A stretch of 10,375 bases of DNA from Synergistales bacterium (GCA_025997955.1 BNVH01000098.1:1-10375); one strand, 5' to 3'. Numbered from the stretch's first letter, positions 1 through 6,551 are shown. A program made the numbers and translations. The notes: a model not told the origin generated them from the letters alone.

Positions 1-512
1 GCGCTATAGGCTTCGAGTCCGGTAGCAGCGGCAGCCTCTTCGAGTCAGGTTCTAAACTCTGGAGCTTTGGGCCGCAGATATCAATACCTATCTTCCACGC
101 CGGAGCTATACGCAAAAACATTCAGGTTCAGACATCTAAACAAGAACAGGCTTTAGCCGCCTACGAGCAGACAGTGCTCATGGCGGTAGCCGAGGTACGT
201 AACGCTATGACCGCCAATGCCTTGGAGTATCAGCGCAACGCCTCCCTTCGCGGCGGCGTAGAGGCGGCGCGAGGGGCTTTAGGCGTGGCAACTAATAAAT
301 ACAGAAGCGGTCTCTCGGACTTCAACAACGTCATCATCGCTCAGCAAGCCCTGCTGAGCTTAGAGGAGCAGTACGTGATCAGCGAGGGACAGAGGGCCTC
401 TAACGTCGTCCGTATCTTTAAAGCGCTGGGCGGAGGCTGGGCGCCTTTAGTTGCGGAGAACTTAGACGAAAAGACCGTAGCAAGCAAAAAACACAGAAAT
501 GGAGAAAACTGA
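1..512 (+). CDS. Outer-membrane efflux channel protein (TolC/NodT type), 3' part
   Basis: This is the C-terminal 169 residues of an outer-membrane factor, the trimeric channel that carries substrates of a tripartite pump out of the cell. The frame is open from base 3, so the start lies outside the window. Visible family features are the WSFGPQISIPIF segment near the left edge, a turn into a beta strand in this family. It is followed by a long alpha-helical stretch with AALAAYEQTVL-like heptads, the KYRSGLSDFNNVIIAQQALL repeat, and the closing RIFKALGGGW. This layout matches the second half of NodT/OprM lipoproteins. A short tail with Lys and Glu follows. The adaptor gene starts 5 nt after its stop, so the two are one operon. 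The order channel-then-adaptor is less common than adaptor-pump-channel; the inner-membrane pump is presumably upstream. Confidence 0.9.
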   Translation, partial: AIGFESGSSGSLFESGSKLWSFGPQISIPIFHAGAIRKNIQVQTSKQEQALAAYEQTVLMAVAEVRNAMTANALEYQRNASLRGGVEAARGALGVATNKYRSGLSDFNNVIIAQQALLSLEEQYVISEGQRASNVVRIFKALGGGWAPLVAENLDEKTVASKKHRNGEN

Positions 513-517
513 ACATT

Positions 518-1834
518 ATGGAAACTGAGAATATGAAACCTGAGACTCCAAAGACAAAAAGGGCGCGAAAGAGAAGATGGGGAAGAAAACTTGTATTGCT
601 CGTCTTCCTTGCGGTTGCCGCGTACCTCTGGCTGAACAGCGGCTCGGCTCCACGTGAGGTAGTCGAGTATTACCACGAGGGCGTAGAGTATTCCCAAGCG
701 GCTCTCACGTATGTTACAGATTTCCTGAACGAAAACCCTACCGTCCGCTCTGTTATTACATATGTCACTAATCTCTTGAGCAAAAGCTCAACTCCCAGCG
801 CGCCCGCTGTAGAGACTCAGGCGCGGCAAGTTCCGTCAGTGGTACTGAACATAATAGAGAGCGTGAACCTTGCGACGGAACGCGACTACATCGGCAGAGT
901 AGAGGCCGTTCAGACCGTCCAACTGAAGCCCCAAGTAGCGGGGCAGATAGCCGAGGTACATTTCAAAGAGGGATCTATTGTAAAAGCGGGGCAGCTTTTG
1001 TTCTCTATTGACAATAGACAATATCAGGCGACGGTGGATCTGCGAAAAGCGGATCTCGCCAAAGCCACAGCCAACTACGACAGAGCCCTGAAGTATCGAG
1101 ACCGTCTCAAGACAGCTGACAAACGCAGCGTATCGGCGTCAGATCTCGACATTGCCGAAAGCGATGTCCTACAGGGCAAAGCAGGCGTAGATCTGGCCAA
1201 AGCCTCACTTAAACTCGCTCAGATTGATCTGGACCACACAAAGGTAACCGCTCCGATAGCGGGTAGAATCGGCGCGGCCTTTTTTACGAAAGGCAACTAC
1301 GTCACACCCACTGGAGTACAACCATTAGCTGTCATAGTTCAGGTTGACCCCATACGCGTGGTCTTCGCGCTGTCGGACAGGGATTATTTGAACGCCTACG
1401 CTCTGTTCAAAAGCAGCGAGGACGTCTATAACGCCAAGATACTTCTTTCTAACGGCGTGGAATATCCATTCACCGGAAATCGTGACTTCGAGGACAACGC
1501 CATGAACGAGCACACCGGAACGATGACCGTTCGCCTCAGTTTTGAAAACAAGGAGGGCGAGCTCATCCCTGGAGCCATGGTACGAGTGAGGACGCGTCCA
1601 GCGAGCGCTCACGTGGCTATCGTCATCCCGCAGGAGGCCATACTCGCTGACGCTCAGGGGGACTACGTCTATATAGTGGATACCGAAAACATCACTCACC
1701 AAAGGCGAGTGAGTTTAGGCGCCGAGGAGGGCGCAACGCGGGAGGTCGTATCAGGACTCTCCGAGGGAGAGCGTGTCGTCGTTTACGGTCTACAGTCTAT
1801 TCGACCTGAGATGAAGGTGAATCCGAAGAGATAG
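518..1834 (+). CDS. Periplasmic adaptor (membrane fusion protein) of an efflux pump, HlyD/AcrA family
   Basis: The 438-residue protein bridges an inner-membrane pump and the outer-membrane channel encoded just upstream. A basic N-terminus (residues 12-24) precedes one hydrophobic segment (about 24-40), an uncleaved anchor or signal peptide; there is no lipobox cysteine. The first lipoyl half-motif is at about 134-165 (LKPQVAGQI, then VHFKEGSIVKAGQLLF). A coiled-coil hairpin spans about 166-235, the second lipoyl half is at about 241-268 (TKVTAPIAGRIG), and the beta-barrel and membrane-proximal domains follow to PGAMVRVR and the C-terminus. Residues 45-100 form an unusually long linker between anchor and conserved core. 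ATG 518 has GGAG at 501-504, inside the previous gene. No pump gene follows, so the substrate cannot be assigned. A second in-frame ATG at 533 is possible. Confidence 0.93.
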   Translation: METENMKPETPKTKRARKRRWGRKLVLLVFLAVAAYLWLNSGSAPREVVEYYHEGVEYSQAALTYVTDFLNENPTVRSVITYVTNLLSKSSTPSAPAVETQARQVPSVVLNIIESVNLATERDYIGRVEAVQTVQLKPQVAGQIAEVHFKEGSIVKAGQLLFSIDNRQYQATVDLRKADLAKATANYDRALKYRDRLKTADKRSVSASDLDIAESDVLQGKAGVDLAKASLKLAQIDLDHTKVTAPIAGRIGAAFFTKGNYVTPTGVQPLAVIVQVDPIRVVFALSDRDYLNAYALFKSSEDVYNAKILLSNGVEYPFTGNRDFEDNAMNEHTGTMTVRLSFENKEGELIPGAMVRVRTRPASAHVAIVIPQEAILADAQGDYVYIVDTENITHQRRVSLGAEEGATREVVSGLSEGERVVVYGLQSIRPEMKVNPKR

Positions 1835-1967
1835 GGGTAGAACTAACATTAGATTTAGACTATCCTGTCACGGCATGATTGGCCGATAAATTATATGGGA
1901 AGGAAGTGTGGTATGATAACAAAGAAAGCCCGTTAAGTTATATCGTGACAGAAAGGAGAAAGTCGGT
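1835..1967. promoter_or_regulatory. Intergenic region with probable promoter of the zinc operon
   Basis: This gap separates the efflux operon from the zinc operon. It holds an extended -10 element, TGGTATGAT (1909-1917), with no good -35 box at the right distance. An 8-bp inverted repeat flanks it: CTGTCACG at 1865-1872 and CGTGACAG at 1944-1951. A small GC dyad, CGGC/GCCG (1871-1874 and 1882-1885), could be a weak terminator of the efflux operon, but no T-run follows. The ribosome site AGGAG at 1954-1958 serves the next gene. I see no clear Zur or AdcR consensus. The promoter call is visual only. Confidence 0.4.
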
Positions 1968-2318
1968 ATGTGCCGCCTATCGCAAAATATGACATTTGCT
2001 TTCAAATCGAGCCGTTCAAAAATACGGTCAATAGTCGTCTTATTGTGCGTGGTTTTTATTGCCGTTCTTCTCCTTTCATCCGCGTTTATTTTGATACGTG
2101 CAAATCATACGCACGACCATGACGGCCCGGGCGGAAACTGCGCGGTCTGCACTCATATCGTAGCCGCCGAGAATCTTCTGAAGACGCTAGGCGCCACGCC
2201 GATTGGCGCGTTGATTGTTCTATGCGACCGCTATGCCGCCATCGTCCGCTCAAAACCTGCCGTTGTCAAACCTGGCTCTTCAGCCCTCGTCTCACTGAAA
2301 GTGCGTCTCAATAATTAA
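1968..2318 (+). CDS. Small membrane protein with His/Asp/Cys metal-site motif, first gene of the zinc operon
   Basis: The protein has 116 residues. A single strong membrane segment (about 21-43) follows a basic N-terminus. Immediately after it comes a cluster of likely metal ligands: H47, H49, D50, H51, D52, then C58, C61 and H63 (HTHDHDGPGGNCAVCTHI). A second moderately hydrophobic stretch lies at about 73-87. Short proteins with an HDHD/HDCTGEDCPVC-like motif are, from memory, recurrent first genes of zinc ABC-transporter loci in Firmicutes; their function is not known to me. The position 125 nt before a ZnuA-like gene supports a role in sensing, holding or delivering zinc at the outer face of the inner membrane, which is inference. 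ATG 1968 is chosen because AGGAG (1954-1958) sits 9 nt ahead; ATG 1989 has no such site. Confidence 0.75.
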   Translation: MCRLSQNMTFAFKSSRSKIRSIVVLLCVVFIAVLLLSSAFILIRANHTHDHDGPGGNCAVCTHIVAAENLLKTLGATPIGALIVLCDRYAAIVRSKPAVVKPGSSALVSLKVRLNN

Positions 2319-2437
2319 ATAACCTCCGAGTTATAGATATTCTCACGCCTTTTTCTGAAAAGCGGCTTTTTGAGCGTCTTTCAGAAGATTTAACGTGTCC
2401 TTGTGTTTTTGTATCCAAAAACAAAAATGGAGGTTAT
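2319..2437 (+). promoter_or_regulatory. znuA leader with anti-Shine-Dalgarno sequence and nested hairpins
   Basis: ATAACCTCC at 2319-2327, starting right after the preceding stop codon, is exactly complementary over 9 nt to GGAGGTTAT at 2429-2437, which contains the znuA ribosome site (GGAGG 2429-2433, 10 nt before ATG 2444). The first copy can also form a small hairpin, ATAAC-(CTCCGA)-GTTAT (2319-2334), which would place CTCC in its loop. Between the two lie a dyad TTCTGAAA/TTTCAGAA (2353-2360 and 2379-2386) and a hairpin TGTTTTTG-(TATC)-CAAAAACA (2404-2423). The leader could therefore hide the znuA ribosome site. Pairing is seen in the sequence; a regulatory role is inference. Confidence 0.45.
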
Positions 2438-2443
2438 CCCAAT

Positions 2444-3361
2444 ATGAAACAATTGTTATTTTTTACCCTTGCCGCCGCTTTGCTGGCGGCGTCGCCCGGC
2501 TACGGACAAAACGACAAGCCCGTAAACGTCATCGCCACCATTTTCCCTCCCTATGATTTCGCGCGTGAAATCGCTGGCGATAAGGCGAACGTCACAATGC
2601 TGTTGCCGCCTGCTTCGGAAAGTCATTCTTTTGAGCCAACTCCGCGAGACATCATCGCGATTCAAAACTGCGATGTGTTCATCTACGTCGGCGGCGAGTC
2701 CGACGAATGGGTGAATGGCGTTCTGTCGGGAGTGATTACGTCAGGGATGAAAATTATGACACTGATGGACTGCGTGGAAGCAGTTAAAGAAGAAGTGGTC
2801 GAAGGCATGGAGAGTAAGGAGGAAATTAATTCGGAATACGACGAGCACGTCTGGACATCGCCGCGCAACGCCAAGCTGATAGCCCAAAAGATATCCGATA
2901 CATTGAGCGAAGTTGACGCCGCCAATGCCGATACCTACAAGCAAAACACGGCTCGTTACCTTGCTGAGTTAGATGAGCTTGACGCGAAATTTCAAGCGGT
3001 TGCGGACAGCGCGGCGAGAAAAACTATAGTTTTTGGCGACCGCTTCCCGTTCCGATATTTCGCCGACGCTTACGGGCTTGCCTATTTTGCCGCGTTCCCC
3101 GGCTGCTCCACGGAAACGGAGCCGAGCGCGGCCACCGTTAAGTTCCTGATTGACAAAATCAATGCGGAGCATATTCCCGTGGTGTTCCAGATTGAGCTGT
3201 CCAACGGAAGAATGGCGGCTGCCATCAGCGAATCTACCGGAGCAAAAACGTTGTTACTCCATTCCTGCCACAACATCTCAAAGAGCGACTTCGAAAGCGG
3301 CGTGCGCTATCTCGACATCATGACGCGAAACGCGGAGGCTTTGAAGGAGGCGCTGAACTAA
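2444..3361 (+). CDS. znuA: Zinc-type ABC transporter substrate-binding protein, ZnuA-like variant
   Basis: This 305-residue exported protein would capture Zn2+ (or Mn2+) and deliver it to the ZnuB permease. Residues 1-21 form a signal peptide with no lipobox cysteine, so it is probably free in the periplasm. The cluster A-1 fold is visible from VIATIFPPYDFAREIAG (29-45), LLPPASESHSFEPTPRDI (53-70, ligand H61), YVGGESDEWV (81-90) and DEHVWTSPRNA (133-143, ligand H135). The usual His-rich loop before DEHVW is here a short acidic stretch (112-132) without histidine. The canonical third His region reads FGDRFPFRYF (198-206), so no His is present there. A cysteine follows in PGCSTETE (219-226), and LLHSCHN (271-277) lies near the C-terminus. 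I recall these traits from a Firmicutes subgroup of the family. Only 1 nt separates it from the next frame. Metal preference is not certain. Confidence 0.88.
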   Translation: MKQLLFFTLAAALLAASPGYGQNDKPVNVIATIFPPYDFAREIAGDKANVTMLLPPASESHSFEPTPRDIIAIQNCDVFIYVGGESDEWVNGVLSGVITSGMKIMTLMDCVEAVKEEVVEGMESKEEINSEYDEHVWTSPRNAKLIAQKISDTLSEVDAANADTYKQNTARYLAELDELDAKFQAVADSAARKTIVFGDRFPFRYFADAYGLAYFAAFPGCSTETEPSAATVKFLIDKINAEHIPVVFQIELSNGRMAAAISESTGAKTLLLHSCHNISKSDFESGVRYLDIMTRNAEALKEALN

Positions 3362-3362
3362 C

Positions 3363-3548
3363 ATGGCGCTTGTCACTTGTCGGGACGCCTCCTTTTCCTA
3401 TATCATGATTTCCCACGACATCCAAAGCGCGGCTCAATACGCAACTCACATTCTGCACCTCCGGACAAAACAGGCGTTCTTCGGAACAGCCGCTGAATAC
3501 ACGGCGTCAAGCGTATGCGCGAGGTTTTTAGGAGGTGAGCGGAAATGA
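3363..3548 (+). pseudogene. znuC: ZnuC ATPase remnant with large in-frame internal deletion
   Basis: The frame encodes 61 residues, against roughly 220-250 for ZnuC. Residues 1-13 (MALVTCRDASFSY) are the normal first strand of the ATPase. Residues 14-61 match the far C-terminal part: IMISHDIQSAAQYATHILHL contains the H-loop histidine (H18), and QAFFGTAAEYTASSVCARFLG is the usual end. Walker A, Q-loop, signature and Walker B are all missing, so this product cannot hydrolyse ATP. The join lies at about 3401/3402 and keeps the frame. The gene keeps a full ribosome site (AAGGAGG 3344-3350) and overlaps znuB by ATGA, so translation through to znuB would still be coupled. Either the locus has really lost its motor, or the sequence was collapsed during assembly. 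A working ATPase elsewhere in the genome is possible. Confidence 0.82.
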
Positions 3549-4384
3549 TCGACATAGTGGCGGAGATGTTTTCTTACGCTTTCCTTGTCCGCGCGGTTGT
3601 TGTGGGTTTGCTGGTTTCTCTTTGCGCGGCGCTGCTCGGCGTAAGTCTTGTGTTGAAACGCTATTCGATGATTGGCGACGGGCTTTCTCATGTGGGTTTC
3701 GGCTCGTTGGCTATTGCTACCGCCATGAACGCCGCGCCGCTGATCGTATCCATCCCCGTCGTAGTGCTGACCGCATTCCTTTTGCTGCGCGTCAGCGAGA
3801 ATAGCAAAATCAAAGGGGATGCCGCCATCGCACTGATTTCCACAAGCTCTATGGCTATCGGCGTGGTGACAATCTCGCTTACGACAGGCATGAATACGGA
3901 CGTGTGCAACTACATGTTCGGCAGTATCCTCGCCATGAGTCGCAGCGATGTTTCGCTCAGCATTGCCCTTGCAGTCATGGTGATGACGTTGTTCGTGCTG
4001 TTCTACAACAAGATTTTCGCTGTTACTTTTGACGAAAACTTCGCGCGGGCGACCGGCGTTAATGTAGGGCTGTATAACATGCTGATCGCCTTTTTGACGG
4101 CAATTACTATCGTTCTCGGTATGAGGATGATGGGTGCTATGCTCATATCGAGCCTTATTACCTTCCCGGCGCTTACTTCAATGCGAGTATGCAAGAAGTT
4201 CAGGACGGTGACGATATGCTCAGGGTTTATTTCAGTCATATGTTTTTTCGTCGGCGTTGTGATCTCGTATCTATACGCCACGCCGACGGGAGCCAGCGTC
4301 GTAATTATGAATATTATGGCATTTTTGTTGTTTTGGGCGATAAACTCTATAGCCAAAATTATAAAACGGAGGAAAAACGCGTGA
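3545..4384 (+). CDS. znuB: Zinc/manganese ABC transporter permease, ABC-3 family
   Basis: The 279-residue integral membrane protein is the channel subunit of the metal importer. It is full length for the family and has about eight hydrophobic segments. Family marks are LLGVSLVLKRYSMIGDGLSHVGFG split over residues 30-53, the membrane pair around 62-82 and 97-113, and GMRMMGAMLISSLITFPA (192-209). TPTGASVV (246-253) precedes the last helix, and the tail is basic (KIIKRRKN). The start ATG overlaps the stop of the znuC remnant as ATGA, and AGGAGGTGA (3530-3538) is an almost full match to the 16S tail. No defect is visible here, which contrasts with the gutted ATPase gene upstream. The stop overlaps the GTG start of the next gene. 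Confidence 0.93.
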   Translation: MIDIVAEMFSYAFLVRAVVVGLLVSLCAALLGVSLVLKRYSMIGDGLSHVGFGSLAIATAMNAAPLIVSIPVVVLTAFLLLRVSENSKIKGDAAIALISTSSMAIGVVTISLTTGMNTDVCNYMFGSILAMSRSDVSLSIALAVMVMTLFVLFYNKIFAVTFDENFARATGVNVGLYNMLIAFLTAITIVLGMRMMGAMLISSLITFPALTSMRVCKKFRTVTICSGFISVICFFVGVVISYLYATPTGASVVIMNIMAFLLFWAINSIAKIIKRRKNA

Positions 4385-4815
4385 AAAAGTGCTTAGTTTT
4401 AATCATGGTCTGCCTGTTGATTTTGATTAACGCCGCTAACTCGTCCGGCGGCGCGGTAGTGGAAATCAGGGAAAAGATGTTCATAGCGCAGTGCAATGAC
4501 ATCTACCTGAATCCAGAAGAATACGCCGGCAAGACTATCCGCATCGAAGGTATGTACGACGAGTACACCGACGAAGCCGGAACCGTGTTTCGGGCGGTTG
4601 TCCGAAACGGCCCCGGCTGTTGCGGCAACGACGGCGTTGCGGGGTTTGAGTTTTCATGCGACGGAGTTCCCGATTGTAAGCCAAATGATTGGATTTCGGT
4701 CGAGGGAATAATTTCGTTGTCGGCTTCTGACGAAAACGGTTATAATGCCATCATTATCGCGCAGACCACCGTGACCGTAAAGACTGAACGCGGAATGGAA
4801 TATGTGACGCAATGA
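4381..4815 (+). CDS. Exported OB-fold-like protein with GPGCCGNDG motif, last gene of the zinc operon
   Basis: The protein has 144 residues. GTG 4381 is the start: GGAGG (4368-4372) lies 8 nt ahead and the GTG overlaps the znuB stop as GTGA. The open frame extends far upstream, but that part is znuB in another frame. Residues 1-20 form a signal peptide or membrane anchor. The mature part begins with FIAQCNDIYLNPEEYAGKT and RIEGMYDEY, then the diagnostic GPGCCGNDG (77-85), GFEF, DWISVEGII and a final ERGMEYVTQ. I recall small proteins with this GPGCCG motif and TQ end from zinc transporter loci of Firmicutes, related to the OB-fold half of DUF1980/TIGR03943-type proteins. The paired cysteines C80-C81 are candidate metal ligands. 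Function is unknown; its place in the operon argues for periplasmic metal handling. Confidence 0.75.
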   Translation: MKKCLVLIMVCLLILINAANSSGGAVVEIREKMFIAQCNDIYLNPEEYAGKTIRIEGMYDEYTDEAGTVFRAVVRNGPGCCGNDGVAGFEFSCDGVPDCKPNDWISVEGIISLSASDENGYNAIIIAQTTVTVKTERGMEYVTQ

Positions 4816-5013
4816 ATACGCGCGTAATGTTGTTGGAGTACGATAAAATACGGTTGCCGATGTCAGCCCTCCGCCCAACGGCAAGATATTCTCAAACGAC
4901 TTAGTAGAAGCCAGTTTCGTAAAACCACCGTTTAATTGTACCCCGACCAATCCTTCATGTATTGCGACAAAAAATACTTACGTCGGATAAAAAAATATGT
5001 TACGATAATATGC
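4816..5013. other. Intergenic region between zinc operon and MATE gene; possible repeat or gene remnant
   Basis: No recognised gene lies here. A 30-codon frame starts at ATG 4812, overlapping the previous stop as ATGA, and ends at 4904 (first residues MNTRVMLLEYDKI); it has no ribosome site of its own and I do not recognise it. From about 4847 to 4988 the sequence is open in one frame on each strand. The + frame has no start codon and includes ADVSPPPNGKIFSNDLVEAS; the - frame includes EGLVGVQLNGGFTKLASTK and ILPLGGGLTSATVF. The two are antisense readings of the same DNA, so at most one is real. It may be an intergenic repeat or a gene scrap. Confidence 0.3.
4962..4991 (+). promoter_or_regulatory. 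Candidate promoter of the MATE gene
   Basis: TTGCGA (4962-4967) and GATAAA (4986-4991) are separated by 18 nt; each matches 4 of 6 consensus bases. A second AT-rich -10-like element, GATAAT (5004-5009), follows without a good -35. If either is used, the transcript would contain the hairpin at 5014-5066 ahead of the MATE start. The call is weak. Confidence 0.3.
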
Positions 5014-5079
5014 ACAATGAGCGGTGTCGATCACGTAAGTCCAGTTGATTGACAGCCGCTCATTGTTTTTTGTTTTTTG
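5014..5079 (+). terminator. Long hairpin with T-run: terminator of the zinc operon or attenuator of the MATE gene
   Basis: ACAATGAGCGG (5014-5024) pairs perfectly over 11 bp with CCGCTCATTGT (5056-5066). The stem continues inward with TGTC/GACA (5025-5028 and 5051-5054, one G bulge) and ATC/GAT (5030-5032 and 5047-5049), leaving a loop of about 12 nt. Two T-runs, TTTTTTG twice, follow directly (from 5066). This is a strong rho-independent terminator shape. It ends only about 35 nt before the MATE ATG, so it either closes the zinc operon, with a MATE promoter hidden in it, or acts as a leader attenuator. Confidence 0.72.
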
Positions 5080-5114
5080 TTTTCAATTTCAATATTGATG
5101 GAGGATGGTATTTT

Positions 5115-6485
5115 ATGGATTCTACGCAAAACGCTCTTCCGCAGAACAAAATGGCGACAGTTCCGGTCGGGAGGCTGTTGTTCACTATGTCTGTACCGCT
5201 GATGTTCTCAATGATCTTGGAGGCATTCTACAATGTCGTCGACAGTCTGTTCGTATCCCACATTAGCGAGAACGCGCTTACGGCGGTATCCTTAGCGTTC
5301 CCGATTCAACTGTTGGTAATTGCCATCACGGTCGGTACATCCGCCGGCGTCGGTGCGGTTCTGTCAAGGTTCTTGGGCGCGAGAAATCAGCGCGGCGTCG
5401 ACAGCGTAGCGTCCAATGGAGTTTTTCTCGCCGCTGTGACGTATCTGTTGTTTTTGGTTTTTGGGTTGTATTTTACGGAGGCTTATTTCAGATGGCAGAC
5501 CCCCGACGCGGAAATAGTGCGGCTTGGCACGGATTATCTGTCCATTTGCATGATTTATTCGTTCGGCTCGGTGGGTCAGGTTATCTTGCAGCGGATTTTA
5601 CAATCCACGGGCAAAACGGCGCTTTCAATGATTTCTCAGCTTGTCGGCGCCGTATTCAACATCGTGTTCGACCCCATCTTGATTTTCGGGCTATGCGGCT
5701 TTCCAAAAATGGGCGTGACCGGCGCGGCCGTAGCGACTGTCGCGGGGCAGATAATCGCAATGGGCATCGCGATATACTTCAACATGACAAAAAACGAAGA
5801 AGTTCATTTTCACATCAGAGGCTTCAGACCAGACGGAAAGATGATTGCGGAGATATACAAAATCAGCGCTCCGGCCATTGTTATGCAGGCGCTCAATTCT
5901 CTTATGGCCCTCGGAGTAAATCTTATCCTGATAACAGTGTCTTCCACAATGGTCGCTGCGTTTGGTATTTACATCAAGGTACAGGGCTTTGTCTTTATGC
6001 CGGCCTTTGGGCTGAACAACGGAGTTATTGCCATCGCCGCGTTCAACTACGGCGCTAAAAACAAAAAACGCATAGACGAGACGTTCAAATTCGGCTTTAT
6101 CTACGCCGCCGCCATCTTGCTGGCCGGCACGGCTTTGGTGCATCTATTGGCCACTCAGATAATCGAACTCTTCGACGCCTCGGACGAGCTTCTGTCCATC
6201 GGAGTCCCGGCTTTACGCATTATCAGCTTAGGCTATATTTTAGCGGCTTTTTCGATTATCGCGCAGGGCCTTTACCAAGCTCTCGGCAACGGTATTTACA
6301 GCCTCGTCATCACTTTACTGCGAGTCGTGATTATTCTTTTGCCGGTGCTTTATGTCTTCGTAAGGTTGTTTGACACAAATAACGTCTGGTGGGCGTTTGT
6401 TTTGTCGGAAGCCGGCTCGTCTTTTGTCGCGGCATTTCTTTTGAAACGTATTTATTACGAGAAAGTCGTCCCCATGAAGGAGTAG
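5115..6485 (+). CDS. MATE family multidrug/cation efflux transporter
   Basis: The 456-residue inner-membrane protein exports drugs or metabolites in exchange for Na+ or H+. It shows twelve hydrophobic segments in two related halves. Visible family marks are PVGRLLFTMSVPLMFSMILE (17-36), YNVVDSLFVSHI with D43, LSRFLGARN (83-91) closing the first part, and in the second half KISAPAIVMQALNSL and FGLNNGVIAIAAFNYGA. ISLGYILAAFSIIAQGLYQA is the final repeat signature. This is the DinF/NorM-like branch common in Firmicutes and Synergistota. ATG 5115 is the start, with GGAGG (5100-5104) 10 nt ahead; the frame is open further left, but that part overlaps the hairpin terminator. The substrate cannot be told from the sequence. 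Confidence 0.95.
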   Translation: MDSTQNALPQNKMATVPVGRLLFTMSVPLMFSMILEAFYNVVDSLFVSHISENALTAVSLAFPIQLLVIAITVGTSAGVGAVLSRFLGARNQRGVDSVASNGVFLAAVTYLLFLVFGLYFTEAYFRWQTPDAEIVRLGTDYLSICMIYSFGSVGQVILQRILQSTGKTALSMISQLVGAVFNIVFDPILIFGLCGFPKMGVTGAAVATVAGQIIAMGIAIYFNMTKNEEVHFHIRGFRPDGKMIAEIYKISAPAIVMQALNSLMALGVNLILITVSSTMVAAFGIYIKVQGFVFMPAFGLNNGVIAIAAFNYGAKNKKRIDETFKFGFIYAAAILLAGTALVHLLATQIIELFDASDELLSIGVPALRIISLGYILAAFSIIAQGLYQALGNGIYSLVITLLRVVIILLPVLYVFVRLFDTNNVWWAFVLSEAGSSFVAAFLLKRIYYEKVVPMKE

Positions 6486-6489
6486 CGCA

Positions 6490-6551
6490 ACGCTTCTTTA
6501 CAAAAGCGTAACTATGCTTTATATTTTCACGAAAGTAGCGATATAGCGATA
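6490..6551 (+). promoter_or_regulatory. Promoter of the metallohydrolase gene with overlapping dyad and tandem repeat
   Basis: TTTACA (6497-6502) and TATATT (6520-6525) are spaced by 17 nt, each matching 5 of 6 sigma-70 consensus bases. The -35 box sits in the loop of a dyad ACGCTT/AAGCGT (6490-6495 and 6504-6509). A perfect tandem octamer, TAGCGATA twice (6536-6551), lies just after the expected start point. Both are candidate operator sites. A role of the dyad as a weak end signal for the MATE gene is also possible. Confidence 0.55.

Noticed and set aside
341..697. 118-codon - strand frame
   Set aside because: It is antisense to the efflux channel and adaptor genes and has no recognisable features.
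2683..2944. Two - strand frames inside znuA
   Set aside because: They are antisense shadows of a clear binding-protein gene.
4189..4380. Upstream extension of the GPGCCG protein frame
   Set aside because: It is znuB read in another frame; GTG 4381 has the proper ribosome site, signal peptide and GTGA overlap.
5049..5114. Longer N-terminus for the MATE protein
   Set aside because: It would lie over the terminator hairpin and T-runs; ATG 5115 has GGAGG and gives the normal family start.
5492..6058. 188-codon open frame inside the MATE gene
   Set aside because: It is an alternate frame of a clear MATE gene, with Arg/His-rich low-quality composition.
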